Source of the DNA: Pseudonocardia sp. CNS-004
GTDB taxonomy: Bacteria > Actinomycetota > Actinomycetes > Mycobacteriales > Pseudonocardiaceae
DNA length: 64,000 nt
Assembly: GCA_001942185.1 (NCBI GenBank)
Contig: MKJV01000068.1
Span: 124,001-188,000 of the forward strand
Direction of reading: 5' to 3'
This document shows positions 32,477 to 42,107 of this stretch, piece by piece (positions within the stretch are counted from its first letter, which is position 1; each line of letters starts with the position of its first letter). A program made the translations under genes and the position numbers. Below the pieces are notes generated by a model. The model did no database searches, was not told the origin of the DNA, and saw nothing but the letters and a program-made list of their open reading frames with translations.

Positions 32477-32704
32477 ATGAGCGTCGGCGGACAGATACTG
32501 GACAAATCGGAGACCACGCGGTGGTACTGCGAGCCCTGCGGGTTCGTCTACGACCCGGAGGAGGGCGACCCGGACGGCGGCGTCCCGCCGGGGACGCCCT
32601 TCGAGGACATCCCGGACGACTGGATGTGCCCCATCTGCGGTGCGACGAAGGCGGACTTCCGCGAGCTGGAACCGGGTGAGTTCCCGGAGGAGTGGGGACG
32701 CTGA
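32477..32704 (+). CDS. Rubredoxin
   Basis: A 75-residue one-iron electron carrier. Two Cys pairs, [15 protein letters not shown] and [13 protein letters not shown], give the CxxC...CxxC iron site. Short acidic tails flank the domain. It lies 26 bases after pqqE with a gaggagaggagggag ribosome binding site and four bases before the diiron protein gene, so it is in the pqq transcript. It could carry electrons for the diiron protein, for PqqE, or from the cytosolic-looking PQQ dehydrogenase. Confidence 0.93.
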   Translation: MSVGGQILDKSETTRWYCEPCGFVYDPEEGDPDGGVPPGTPFEDIPDDWMCPICGATKADFRELEPGEFPEEWGR

Positions 32705-32707
32705 GCC

Positions 32708-33469
32708 ATGATCAGGGGATACAGCCACTTCGTGACGCTCGCCGAGTCGCTGCAGTGGGACGAGACAGAGATCGACTTCTCGGCGGACCGCGCGGCGTGG
32801 CCGCTGCTCACCGACGCCGAGAGCACCAAGGTCCTCGGGCTGATCGCGGGCTTCGTCATCGCCGAGACCGCCGTGTCCTCGGAACTCGGCCACTACCAGT
32901 CGGCCGCGCCGGACGACTCGATGGAGGCGGTCTTCCGTGCGCAGGCCAGGGACGAGGCGCGCCACGCCCGGTTCTTCGACCTCGTCGCGACCGAGATCGC
33001 CGGCATCCCGGGCGCCGACGCGGCGGCACGACGGGACGCCCTGCGCGCACACGTCGGCACCGAGCTCGTCGACCTGTTCGAGGAGCGCCTGCCGGCCACC
33101 GCCCAGCGGCTCGCCGAAGACCACGGGGACCTGACCGCCGCAGTCGGGCTCTACCACATGGTGATCGAAGGGGTGGTCCTCCTCGCGGGACAGCACGCGA
33201 TGCTCGACACGCTCGAGGGCTTGTCCGTCGCCCTGCCGGGTCTACGCAAGGGCGTCGAGCTGGTCCTGCGTGACGAGCGCTGGCACATCGGCTTCGGATC
33301 ACGCATCGTCCAGAACGCCGACATCGGCCCGGACGAGGCCGACGCGCTGCTCAAGCAGGGCGAGACGGCGGCGAAGGTGTGGGGCGGCCTCATCACGGCC
33401 GATGCGATCGAGACCGCCGTGCGCCAGCACCGGCGCCGGCTCAAGGCCGCCGGCATCAAGTTCTGGTGA
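32708..33469 (+). CDS. R2-like diiron (ferritin-superfamily) protein
   Basis: A 253-residue all-helical protein related to ribonucleotide reductase R2 and R2-like oxidases, shorter than true R2. A complete set of diiron ligands is visible: Glu53 in FVIAETAVSSE, Glu83 and His86 in ARDEARHARFFD, a Glu in HMVIEGVVLLAG, and Glu/His in VLRDERWHIGFG. No class I reductase large subunit is nearby, so deoxynucleotide synthesis is unlikely. Placement after pqqE and rubredoxin suggests an oxidase or oxygenase using rubredoxin electrons. Its reaction is unknown. Confidence 0.82.
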   Translation: MIRGYSHFVTLAESLQWDETEIDFSADRAAWPLLTDAESTKVLGLIAGFVIAETAVSSELGHYQSAAPDDSMEAVFRAQARDEARHARFFDLVATEIAGIPGADAAARRDALRAHVGTELVDLFEERLPATAQRLAEDHGDLTAAVGLYHMVIEGVVLLAGQHAMLDTLEGLSVALPGLRKGVELVLRDERWHIGFGSRIVQNADIGPDEADALLKQGETAAKVWGGLITADAIETAVRQHRRRLKAAGIKFW

Positions 33470-33481
33470 CGAGCGACGGCG

Positions 33482-34878
33482 TCAGAGCCCGAGCGCGTCC
33501 CGGACGGCCGGGGTGTTCCTCCGGGACACGGGCACCACGTCGCCCGGCCGACTGTCCATCACCAGGAACAGCTCACCCTTGAACCCACGCTCGACCTCCC
33601 GGACGCGGCTGAGGTTGACCACGTAGCGGCGGTGCACGCGCAGGAACCCCGCATCGGCCAGCTCACCCGCGAGCTTGTCCAGGCCGGCGGATGCGGCGCG
33701 CAGCCGCCCCTGGTCGGTGGACAGCCACACGTCGTTGCCGTCCGACTCGGCGAAGCACACCTCGGGCAGCCGCAGCAGCACCATCCGGTCCCCCCGCGCC
33801 GCCACGACCCGGCGCATCGGCATCCCCGACGGGATGACGGGCGCGCTGCGGGGAGCGGGTGACCGTCGTCGGAGACGCCGAAGAGGATCAGGTGCCCGGC
33901 CAGCTGTCCCGAGAAGAACACGGGCCGGATGGTGACGTGGGACGGCTCGTCGACGAGGTGGGTGAAGATCTGCGTCGAGCCGACCCAGTCGGGATCCTTC
34001 GTGGCGCGCGCCGTGGCGTACTCCGCCACCCGGATCAGGTCCGGCAGGCAGGTGTGCCACCTGATGGCGGGCTCGACCGCGGGTGCCTCGGCCGGCACAC
34101 CCATGAGCAGACCGGCTCGCTCGTCGGCGATCACCACTTTCCCCGCGGTGTCCACCGCGGCCACGGCAACCGGCCCGCGCCCTTTGACCCGGGCGAAGGA
34201 GGCGATCAACTCGGCGGCGCTGTCCCGGGCCCGCCCCTTCAACGCGCCCTGCGTCTTGCCCACCGCGTGGGAGAGCCACCTGCCGGTGATCTCGGGCAGC
34301 GGGGTGCGCCAGCAGGAGATGTTGAGCACCGCGATCGGCTCGCGGGTCACCACGTCCCGGACGGCGACGCCCGCGCACGCCCAGCCGTGGAACGCCTGGC
34401 ACCAGTGCTCCGCACCCCTGATCAGGACCGGGCCGTGCGTCTCCAGCGCGGTACCCATGCCGTTCGTGCCGGCCGTGGACTCCGACCAGCAGGACCAGGT
34501 CGCGAGGTTGGCGTCGGCGGCTCGGGCCACCGTGGCCTGGTCGCCCCAGGTGGCGAGGATCCGGCCGGTGGCGTCGGCGACGGTCACGATGCCGTTGCGG
34601 CCCTCCACCTCCCGTGCCACGCCCGCCGCGAGCCCGCCCAGCTCCGTGAGCACCACGTCCTGTTCGAGCGTGTGGTCGCTGTGGGCCGCCGCCAGCGGCG
34701 CCTCGGTCAGGTGCGGGTCGACGCGGTACCGCTCGCGGCAGCGGTGCCAGGAGAGCAATACCTCCGGCCGGACGCCCCGGACGTGGTCCTCGCCCTGCAC
34801 GAACTGCTCCCACGCCGAGAACACGGAGCCCTTCCCGGTGCTCACCGGCGGGGTGTCCAGTCGCTGCCCATCGCTCAT
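33482..34878 (-). CDS. GAF-LytTR transcriptional regulator (one frame change)
   Basis: About 465 residues. The N-terminal region (VRPEVLLSWHRCRERYRVDP) and GAF domain (VTVADATGRILATWGD, SESTAGTNGMGTALETHGPV, EHWCQAFHGWACAGVAVRD) are like those of acetoin/alcohol-responsive activators of the AcoR type, but there is no AAA+ domain. The C-terminal 100 residues are a LytTR DNA-binding domain (VCFAESDGNDVWLSTDQGR, GFLRVHRRYVVNLSRVREVE). The frame changes near 33850. It is convergent with the diiron gene. By position it is a good candidate regulator of the PQQ operon. Confidence 0.85.
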
Positions 34879-35509
34879 GCAGAAGAACCGCCTTTGGTCC
34901 GCCCTCGGCGTCGCACAGCACCCATCAGCTCGGGCCGCCGACCGCTCGTTGCCGCCCGGCCGACCCACAGCCGGGCACCGCGCGGCGCAGGTCCCGCTTG
35001 GTCGCTCACGTCCCCGTGCAGCGCACAGGTCGAGCACTGACCACCATGTGTACCTCCCCCACAACGGTGTGTAAAGCGAGCCCACCGGGGCGCGGTGCGG
35101 ACATGCTCGAGTGGGACATCGGGCTCTGCACGACCCCGGTGCGCGGCGCGGCCGGACCGCCGCCCGAGCGCAGGTCGGGGGCGGTCCCGGCGGCGGGAGC
35201 GGCCGCCCCGGCCGCGGGCGGAGCGGCCCGCCGGACAGGCGTTCTCGCTGCTAGCCAAGTGGGGAGGCTGATCGACGCAGGCACATCCGCCGGGCGCGGG
35301 AGCGGCTGGTCCTCGTCCGGCCGAGTGTCAGCGGGGATCTCCCGCAGGGCGTCGGCGGAACGCTCGAAGTCGACATCGCCCCGGCCGGGGAGGGACGACC
35401 GCATGCGGTGGACGCCGTGCCGCCCCTGGGGCGGACTCGATCACCACGTTCGGCCCCCGCAGGCGGACGGAGTCGGTCGATCCCGGACAGCAACTCGTAG
35501 GTTGATCGC
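34879..35509. other. Intergenic region with possible degraded minus-strand reading frame
   Basis: About 630 bases between the divergent LytTR regulator and MFS gene. On the minus strand from 35507, MRSTYELLSGIDR and, in another frame, RSSLPGRGDVDFERSADAL then REIPADTRPDEDQPLPRPAD read like coding sequence, but no family is recognised and the frames are broken. A short run (ccacaacggtgtgtaaag) near 35060 is the least GC-rich part and may hold the regulator promoter. Confidence 0.3.
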
Positions 35510-36819
35510 ATGGCGCTCTCCCGGCGGGGCCGTGCAGCTCCGGGTCTGCTGCACACCGTGCGCATCGTCCCGGCCCCGGTCCGGCTGATCCTGGTGTCGA
35601 TGGTGGTGTTCAACATCGGCTTCTACCTGGTGGTGCCGTTCCTCGCGGTGCACCTGTCCGAGAACCTCGCGCTGGCCGGCTGGGCCGTCGGCTTGGTGCT
35701 CGGCCTGCGGACGTTCAGCCAGCAGGGCTTGTTCTTCATCGGCGGCGGGATCGCCGACCGGTTCGGGGTGCGGCCGGTGGTCCTCGTCGGGGTCGCGGTG
35801 CGGATCGTCGGGTTCGTGCTGCTCGGCCTGGCCGAGCAGCTGTGGTCGGTGGTGGTCGCGGTCCTGCTGGTCGGGGTGGCGGCGGCGCTGTTCGCACCCG
35901 CCGTGGAGTCGGCGAACGCCGCCTACGGCCACCGGTTGGAGGCGCAGGGCGTGCTGCGGCGCACCGAACTGTTCGCGGTGGAGCAGATGTGCAGCCGGCT
36001 GGGGTCGGTGGTGGGGCCGGCACTGGGCGCGCTGCTTCTCGTCGTGCCGTTCAGCGTGACGGCGGTGGGCTCGGCCGCCTTGTTCTGCCTGCTGTGGGTG
36101 GCGTTCTTCCGCTGGTTGCCGGCCGATGCGAATACCGGCACGGGGGTGGGAGGGACGGACGGTGGGCCTGCGACCGGCGAGGTGCCGACCCTGCGTCTGG
36201 TCTGGACGACGGTGCTGCGCAACCACGCGTTCCTGGTGTTCACCGTGCTCTGCGGGGGACAGCTGGTCGCCTACAACCAGCTCTACCTGATGCTGCCCGA
36301 GCACCTGGATCGCGTCGTCGGTGGTCAGGACGCGCTGGGGTGGTTCTTCACCGGCGCCGCGCTGCTGGTGATCGGGGGCCAGCGCTCGGTGGCGGTCGCC
36401 GCCACGAGGCTCGGGCACCGCGCGGCGATCGTCGGCGGGTTGGGGTTGATCGCGGTGTCGTTCCTGGTGCCGCCGGTGCTGACCGGGTCAGCAGCGCTCG
36501 GGCTGACCGGGCTGGCCTGCTGGGTCGTGCTGCTGCACCTCGGCAGATGCTGATGGTGCCGCCGATGCGCGATGTGATCGGCCGCCTCGCCGGCGAGCGC
36601 CTGCTGGGCGCACACTTCGGCATGCTCAACACGCTCGGGGGGATCCTCACCCTCGGTGGGGCGCTGGCCGTCGGAGCGATCTACGACGGCGTCGACGCAG
36701 ACGCACTGCCCGCCGGCACCCCGTGGTGGGCCCTGGCCGGGACCGTCGCGGCCGTGGCCGGCACCTTGTGGCTGTGGAGCCGCGGCCGGCTATTCAGCCC
36801 TGCACCGGTGTCCGGCTGA
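35510..36819 (+). CDS. MFS transporter (one frame change)
   Basis: About 436 residues with twelve hydrophobic segments. The first helix region is ILVSMVVFNIGFYLVVPFLA and the loop 2-3 motif is GIADRFGVRPVVLVGVAVR. The frame changes near 36545, after which MLMVPPMRDVIGRLAGERLL and NTLGGILTLGGALAVGAIYD complete the last helices. It belongs to the drug/metabolite exporter side of the MFS. Its 3' end overlaps that of the convergent siderophore-binding protein by 26 bases. A role as a siderophore exporter is possible but not shown. Confidence 0.85.
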
Positions 36820-37647
36820 TCCGCTCGAGCAGATCGTCCACGATGTAGGGGATGGTCAGCGGGTTCGGCATCGACACCGCGTCGCTGACGACCGGGTCGA
36901 GGCCGATCATGCGGGACTCCCGGACCGCGGGCAGCGCCTGGAACGTCGGCATCGAGTCCAGCTGAGCACGCGCCTTCTCGTAGTTGTCGATCACGAGGAG
37001 GTCCGCGTCGATCGTCGGGAGGTTCTCGGCCGCCACGTCGGCGTAGAACGAGCCGCCGAACCGGTCCGCCACGCCGGGCGCCGGGCGGAAACCGAGCTCC
37101 GTCAACAGCTGGCCACGTCCGGAATCCGGGCTGAACACCCGCAGCGTCCCGCCCTCCAGGACCCGCGCCAATGCTGCGGTGCGCTACTGAGTTGCGCGTA
37201 GCGCGTCTCGCCGATCGCGTTGTTGACCGCCAGGATCAGGTCCGGACGAGCCGCCGCGATCGGCTCGACGTCGAACTCGGTCGTCGCGTCCTCCAGCGAG
37301 ACCGGATCGGCCCCGCCGAGCAAGGGGCGCGCCCACTCCCCGACGCCGTCGTCGGTCGATCCACTCCAGACCGGGACCAGCACGGGGACGACACCGAGCG
37401 CGAGCAGGACATCGGCGTCACCGAGCCCGACCGCGGCCACCCGCCGCGGGACCGCCGGAATCGTCGTCGCGCCGTACACGTGCTCGATCGTCACCGGCAT
37501 GGCGCCCGGTTCGGCCTCCGTCGCCCCGGTACCGGCCGGCGGTGCACCCGGCGCCCGCCGATCTTCGGAACAGGCGACGGCACCTCCGGCCAACGACGCG
37601 AACACCAGGGACAGCACCGCACGACGACCGAGGACCGCTCCCACCAC
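36794..37647 (-). CDS. Iron-siderophore ABC transporter binding lipoprotein, internally shortened
   Basis: The N-terminal signal ends in a lipobox (ASLAGGAVAC) and the first lobe of a FecB/FhuD-type binding protein follows: VTIEHVYGATTIPAVPRRVA, VGLGDADVLLALG, and PDLILAVNNAIGETRYAQLS. The sequence then jumps with a frame change near 37190 to RVLEGGTLRVFSPDSGRGQL, DLLVIDNYEKARAQL and a normal C-terminus. About 60 residues of the linking helix seem to be missing. Upstream lies an iron-box-like site. No permease or ATPase genes are nearby. Confidence 0.8.
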
Positions 37648-37659
37648 AACCTCCAGAAG

Positions 37660-37678
37660 TCAGGATGGGCTTACCTTA
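37660..37678. promoter_or_regulatory. DmdR/IdeR-type iron box upstream of the binding lipoprotein
   Basis: On the minus strand the 19 bases read TAAGGTAAGCCCATCCTGA, matching 14 of 19 positions of the actinobacterial iron-box consensus TTAGGTTAGCCTAACCTAA. It lies 12 bases before the lipoprotein start, so Fe-DmdR/IdeR binding would block transcription when iron is plentiful. Confidence 0.6.
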
Positions 37679-37758
37679 GTTCGGCCGGCCGAGGACGGCA
37701 TCGCCGCGGTGCCCGCCCGGCGGCGCCGCGGGCGGGCCGACCGACGGGCCCCGGGCGG

Positions 37759-38421
37759 TCAGGCCGCGCGGAAACCATCGGGACGCGCGGGCGGCGCCGC
37801 CGCCAACGCGGCGCGCACACCAGCGGCGTCGTAGTCCTTGCCGTACACGGGTGTGCCGGGCTGCTGGCGCCACGACTCCTCGATCGTGCCGCCGTCGACC
37901 GGGTCGAACCCCAAGGCGTCGACCAGCTCGAACACCAGCTGCTTGCCCGGACCGTCGGCGCCGGCGATCGGCAGCGCGATCCGCGTTGCGGTGCCGGCCG
38001 GAACGCCGCGCTCGAGCAGGTGCTTCCAGTAGATGTTGTTGAACGCCTTCACCACGTCGGCGCCGAGCTGCTGGGCCACCCACGCGCTCTCCGGGGTGCC
38101 GTCCTCGATCCCGGCGATGCGCCCGTCGCGCTCGCGGGGGTAGTAGTTGTTGGTCTCGACAACGGGGGCACCATCCTTGGCCCCTGCGACGAGGCCCGCC
38201 GCCAGGTCGAGCACGTTCTTCTGCGGGATGCTGACGATCACGACGTCCGCGTCGGTAGCGGCGTCGGCCGCCCACACGGCGGTCGCACCGGTCTCGGCCG
38301 CCAGGGCGGCGAGCGTCTCCGGGGCCCGCGAGTTGGCCACGCGCACCTCGTGCCCGAGTGCGGTGAGCCGCCGTGTGAGGGTGCCGCCGATGTGTCCTGC
38401 TCCGATGATGCCGATCCTCAT
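37759..38421 (-). CDS. F420/NADP-type oxidoreductase (NADPH-dependent F420 reductase-like)
   Basis: A 220-residue Rossmann protein of the NADP-oxidoreductase, coenzyme F420-dependent family. It starts MRIGIIGAGHIGGTLTRRLT with a glycine-rich nucleotide motif, followed by the NADP-type VANSRAPETLAAL and DADVVIVSIPQKNVLDLA. LGADVVKAFNNIYWKHLL and the C-terminal DPVDGGTIEESWRQQPGTPV are typical. Members reduce F420 with NADPH or act on other substrates. It is monocistronic here. Confidence 0.85.
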   Translation of the reverse strand: MRIGIIGAGHIGGTLTRRLTALGHEVRVANSRAPETLAALAAETGATAVWAADAATDADVVIVSIPQKNVLDLAAGLVAGAKDGAPVVETNNYYPRERDGRIAGIEDGTPESAWVAQQLGADVVKAFNNIYWKHLLERGVPAGTATRIALPIAGADGPGKQLVFELVDALGFDPVDGGTIEESWRQQPGTPVYGKDYDAAGVRAALAAAPPARPDGFRAA

Positions 38422-38901
38422 ACCCGCACAAACCGATTCCGGGCGGCGCGCATTCCGAGAGTTCAGCTGCCGGCCGCTCCACTACGGGGAAGGGCCGCAA
38501 CCGAAATCTCGGGCCACCCCCGCGGAGGCAAAATGTCCGGACGCCACCGGCACGGACGTGCAGATCGGCCGGACCCGGAGGAATACCCTGCGACAGCTGA
38601 CCGTGACGGACACACAAATGTCCGGCCACCTGAACCCGATCAACCAGATAGTGGGAAGCGGTTCGTCGCGGTGAGGCACTTCGCCAGTTTGTTGGCCGAT
38701 TCGGTGGGAGATGCACACGCCACCGTGGCCCCTCCACGCCTGCCTCACCCAGCTCCGGGTGGGGCAGCCGGACATGGTGACCGAGGTGGGCGAGCCGGCC
38801 AGGCAGGTCGCGCGACCGCGGGCCGGCCAGGTCAGCGCGGTCCATGACGCGGGTCGGCGCAGCCATTCGGGACCAGCGGCCGAACGGTCGCCGCGGGCGG
38901 G
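38422..38901. other. Intergenic region, nothing recognised
   Basis: About 480 bases upstream of the F420/NADP oxidoreductase gene and downstream of the PucR gene end. No protein family, RNA gene or repeat was recognised. A less GC-rich stretch around 38590-38670 is the likeliest place for the oxidoreductase promoter. Confidence 0.5.
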
Positions 38902-40473
38902 TCACGTGTCTCGATCAGAAGCGGTGTCGAGTGCGCTGAGCTGGAGCTGGAGCGCGAGTCGGACCTGTGGCGATGTGAGGTCGAGCCGCGCCACCTCGCC
39001 GATGCGCTGCATCCGGTAGCGCAGTGTGTTGGGGTGGATGTGCAGCGCCGCGGCGTCGGCCTTGGGCTCGCCTGCGTGCGTCAGCCAGGCCGCCAGCGTG
39101 GCGGCGTAGGCGGTGCCGTGCTCGCGGTCGTGCGCGATCAGGGCCGGTAGGGGCCCGCCGAGCAGGCTCGTGTCCGCCCGCACGGCGCTGCGGGCGCGGG
39201 CGACGACGACGGCGTCCCAGGCATGCTCGAGCTGTGCGACGGGTCCGGGCAGTCGCCCGGATGTGACGAGCCGGTGTAGCTCCGCGGCCTCGCTGCGCGA
39301 TCGGGGCAGCTCGCTGCGGTCGCCTGCGAGACCACCCGCCGCGGCGGTCAGCGTGTCGTCGTGTCGATCGACCGCGGTGACGAGCGCCCGCAGCCACTCC
39401 CACGAGCCTGCGGCGTTCAGACCGTGGTGTGCCGCCACGAGGGCGAAGACGCCGCCGTCGAGATCGGCGAGCAGCGGGTAGTGCCAGCCGAAACGGCGCG
39501 CGATCGACTCCCAGAGGTCGAGCTTCTCGCGCGGCTCGCCTGTCGTCCCGGGGGGCCCAGCGCGATGACCCGCCAGGGCCGTCCGGGAGCCAGAGGTCGG
39601 CATCGGGCTGCGGCGACGCGCTGCGCAGGGCCGTTCGCAGCCGGTCGGTCGCCACGCGGCGGGCCATTCCGGCCTGCGCGCGCAGGCGCAACAGGTGCAG
39701 CGCGAGGACGGAGGCGGCCCGGGTGAGCTCCTCGACGCGTTCCGGTGCGACCGGCTCGCCGACCACCGCCCAGATCGACCCCAGCCACTCCCCGCCGGCG
39801 CGGACCGGGATGACGAGCCGCGGCAGCGTGCCTGCGGGACGTCGGTCAGGTGGATCGGCTCGCTCGAGCGCGCGAGCCTGCGGAACACGCCGCGGGCGCG
39901 GAAATGGCTGATGACCTCGTCGGGCACGCGGCGCCCGACGATCGTCGATACGCGCGCGGGGTCGGTGAGCTCTTGGCGCGCCGAGTAGGCGAGCACGCGG
40001 GACTGCGCGTCCTCGATGGTCACCGGGGCGTCGACGATCGCCGCCGCCGCGTCGGCGAGGGCGAACAGCTCGCCGTGGACACCGGCGTCGCCCAGTGCCG
40101 GCGAGCCGGGTGCGGCGGCGCGATCGATCACGCCACGCAGGAGCCAGACGACGTGGGCCCAGGACGCGTGGGTCGCCAGCTCCACCAGCGCGAGACCGGC
40201 TTCCTCGGCGGCAGCGACGACCTGGGGGTCGCGCGCCAGCGGCGACTTGAGGACGACACCGGCGGCCCCACCGTCCGCGGCGCGTTCGAGTACGCGCACC
40301 GCCTCCTCCGGGTGGGACACCGCCACGCCGAGCACGAGGTCGGCGGTAACGGCGACGACGTCCTCGTTGGGCTCGGCGAGCGTCACGTCGCCGACTGCGG
40401 CGCCGCTCCCTTCGGTCACGAGCCGCAGGAGGGCGGCGCCGACCGCCTCGACCAGGGCCGGAACCGTGATCAT
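38902..40473 (-). CDS. PucR-family transcriptional regulator (frame changes)
   Basis: About 525 residues. The N-terminal PucR domain reads VGDVTLAEPNEDVVAVTADL then VLKSPLARDPQVVAAAEEAG. A GAF-like region follows (VTIEDAQSRVLAYSARQELT, then after a frame change near 39840 RLVIPVRAGGEWLGSIWAVV), and after another near 39540 the CdaR-like region and the C-terminal PucR_2 helix-turn-helix (ALHIHPNTLRYRMQRIGEVA). Such regulators control purine, amino-acid or amine catabolism. It is divergent from the DadA-like oxidase across a 150-base gap and probably regulates it. Confidence 0.85.
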   Translation of the reverse strand: MITVPALVEAVGAALLRLVTEGSGAAVGDVTLAEPNEDVVAVTADLVLGVAVSHPEEAVRVLERAADGGAAGVVLKSPLARDPQVVAAAEEAGLALVELATHASWAHVVWLLRGVIDRAAAPGSPALGDAGVHGELFALADAAAAIVDAPVTIEDAQSRVLAYSARQELTDPARVSTIVGRRVPDEVISHFRARGVFRRLARSSEPIHLTDVPQARCRGSSSRSAPAGSGWGRSGRWSASRSHRNASRSSPGPPPSSRCTCCACARRPEWPAAWRPTGCERPCAARRRSPMPTSGSRTALAGHRAGPPGTTGEPREKLDLWESIARRFGWHYPLLADLDGGVFALVAAHHGLNAAGSWEWLRALVTAVDRHDDTLTAAAGGLAGDRSELPRSRSEAAELHRLVTSGRLPGPVAQLEHAWDAVVVARARSAVRADTSLLGGPLPALIAHDREHGTAYAATLAAWLTHAGEPKADAAALHIHPNTLRYRMQRIGEVARLDLTSPQVRLALQLQLSALDTASDRDT

Positions 40474-40623
40474 CAGCGGCGACGGGCGGCGGGGGCTGAC
40501 TGCACGAGCCCATTGTGCCTGCTGCACCGTGCGCACTTGCTGGATTGTCCCGGTCGCACGAAGACAGCGTCGCAGTCCGGAGCCAGGATCGGATGTGTCC
40601 CCGCTGGCGAGGAGGAGCCTCTG

Positions 40624-41886
40624 ATGGGTGCTTTCGACACCGCGCGCCGTCCCGGCCGGGTCGCCGTCGTCGGCGCCGGCATGGTGGGCCTGGCCACCGC
40701 CTGGTTCCTCCAGGAACGCGGGGTGTCGGTGACGATCCTGGATCGCGAGGGGGTCGCCGCGGGGTCGTCCTGGGGCAACGCCGGATGGTTGACCCCCGCT
40801 ATCGCCACCCCGCTGCCGGAGCCCGCGGTGCTGCGCTACGGGGTGCGCGCCGTGCTCAGCCCGTCGTCCCCGGTGTACGTGCCACCGAGCGCCGACCCCC
40901 GGCTGATCAGGTTCCTGGCGCGCTTCGCTCGCAACAGCACGGCCGCCCGGTGGCGGGCCGCCATGGAGGCGTTGGTCCCCCTCAACCGGCGCGCGCTCGC
41001 CGGCTTCGACGCGCTGGCCGAAGGGGGCGTCACCGGCCAGACCAACGAGGCCAAGTCATTCCTTGCCGCCTACCGCTCGGAGGCCGAGCGGACGGTGCTG
41101 CTCGAGGAGATCGAGCACATCCACGCGGCGGGGCAAGGCGTCGAGTTCGACGTGCTCACCGGCGCGGAGGCGCGCGAGATCGAGCCGTCGCTGGCCGACG
41201 AGGTCGGCGCCGCGATCCGACTCCACGGCCAGCGCTTCATCGACCCCAGCAGCTACGTGCATCAGCTCGCGGAATCGGTGCGCGAGCGTGGCGGTGAGAT
41301 CCGCGCCGGCGCGGTGGTGACCGGGATCGGCGACCGCGCCGGCGCCGTCGACATCCAACTGGCCGACGGTGGGGCCGAGCCCTTCGACGCGGTGGTGATC
41401 GCCGCTGGGGCGTGGCTCAGCGATCTGGCCCGGCCGCTCGGGGTCCGCACCCTCGTCCAGGCCGGCCGCGGCTACAGCTTCAGCATCCCGATCGAGCACG
41501 TCCCCGCCGGGCCGGTCTACTTCCCGGCGCAGCGGGTGGCCTGCACGCCGATCGGTGACCGCCTGCGCGTGGCCGGGATGATGGAGTTCCGCGCCCCGGA
41601 TGCGCCCGTCGACCCTCGGCGCGTCCGCGCGATCGTCGACGCGGCCCGCCCGCTCCTGCGGGGGGCGGACCTCGACGCCCGCACCGACGAGTGGGTGGGC
41701 GCCCGCCCCTGCACACCCGACGGGTTGCCGCTGATCGGATCGACCCGCTCGCCGCAGGTGTTCGTGGCCGGTGGTCACGGGATGTGGGGCATCACCCTGG
41801 GCCCGGTCACCGGGCAGCTCCTCGCCGAGGCCGTCGTCACCGGCCGACGCCCGGCCGAGCTGGCGCCGTTCGACCCGCTGCGCTGA
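40624..41886 (+). CDS. FAD-dependent D-amino-acid dehydrogenase (DadA-like)
   Basis: A 420-residue DAO-family flavoenzyme. The N-terminal dinucleotide motif is VAVVGAGMVGLATAWFLQER, followed by GSSWGNAGWLTPAIATPLPE, typical of DadA. IDPSSYVHQLAESVRERGGE and VVIAAGAWLSDLARPLGV follow, and the C-terminal FAD contact is GARPCTPDGLPLIGSTRSPQ then GGHGMWGITLGPVTGQLLAE. It oxidatively deaminates D-amino acids or a related amine; the exact substrate is unknown. The frame is intact and it is paired with the PucR regulator. Confidence 0.9.
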   Translation: MGAFDTARRPGRVAVVGAGMVGLATAWFLQERGVSVTILDREGVAAGSSWGNAGWLTPAIATPLPEPAVLRYGVRAVLSPSSPVYVPPSADPRLIRFLARFARNSTAARWRAAMEALVPLNRRALAGFDALAEGGVTGQTNEAKSFLAAYRSEAERTVLLEEIEHIHAAGQGVEFDVLTGAEAREIEPSLADEVGAAIRLHGQRFIDPSSYVHQLAESVRERGGEIRAGAVVTGIGDRAGAVDIQLADGGAEPFDAVVIAAGAWLSDLARPLGVRTLVQAGRGYSFSIPIEHVPAGPVYFPAQRVACTPIGDRLRVAGMMEFRAPDAPVDPRRVRAIVDAARPLLRGADLDARTDEWVGARPCTPDGLPLIGSTRSPQVFVAGGHGMWGITLGPVTGQLLAEAVVTGRRPAELAPFDPLR

Positions 41887-42107
41887 TGGAACCCGACTCG
41901 GAGTGGCCGTGCTCGACGAGGCGTTCGCCCTCCGCGCCGCCGGTCCTGTGACGGGACGGCGCGGGCGGCAGCCGGGCCAGGACGCTGACGGCGACCGACC
42001 GCGAGCAAGTTCAGGGTGACGCCCCCGCCCGGGCAGCTGTGTCCGGTCACGACGTCACCCCCACCCTGTGGCGACGGTCGGTCGGACCACGTTCGGCCCG
42101 GCTGCGG

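Noticed and set aside
32708..33469. Ribonucleotide reductase small subunit
   Set aside because: It has the diiron ligands but is short, has no large-subunit gene nearby, and sits in a pqq operon. R2-like oxidase is the safer call.
29215..33469. A pqqF/pqqG protease gene in the pqq cluster
   Set aside because: No peptidase motif (HxxEH) is encoded between pqqA and the diiron gene; the protease must be elsewhere, as in many bacteria.
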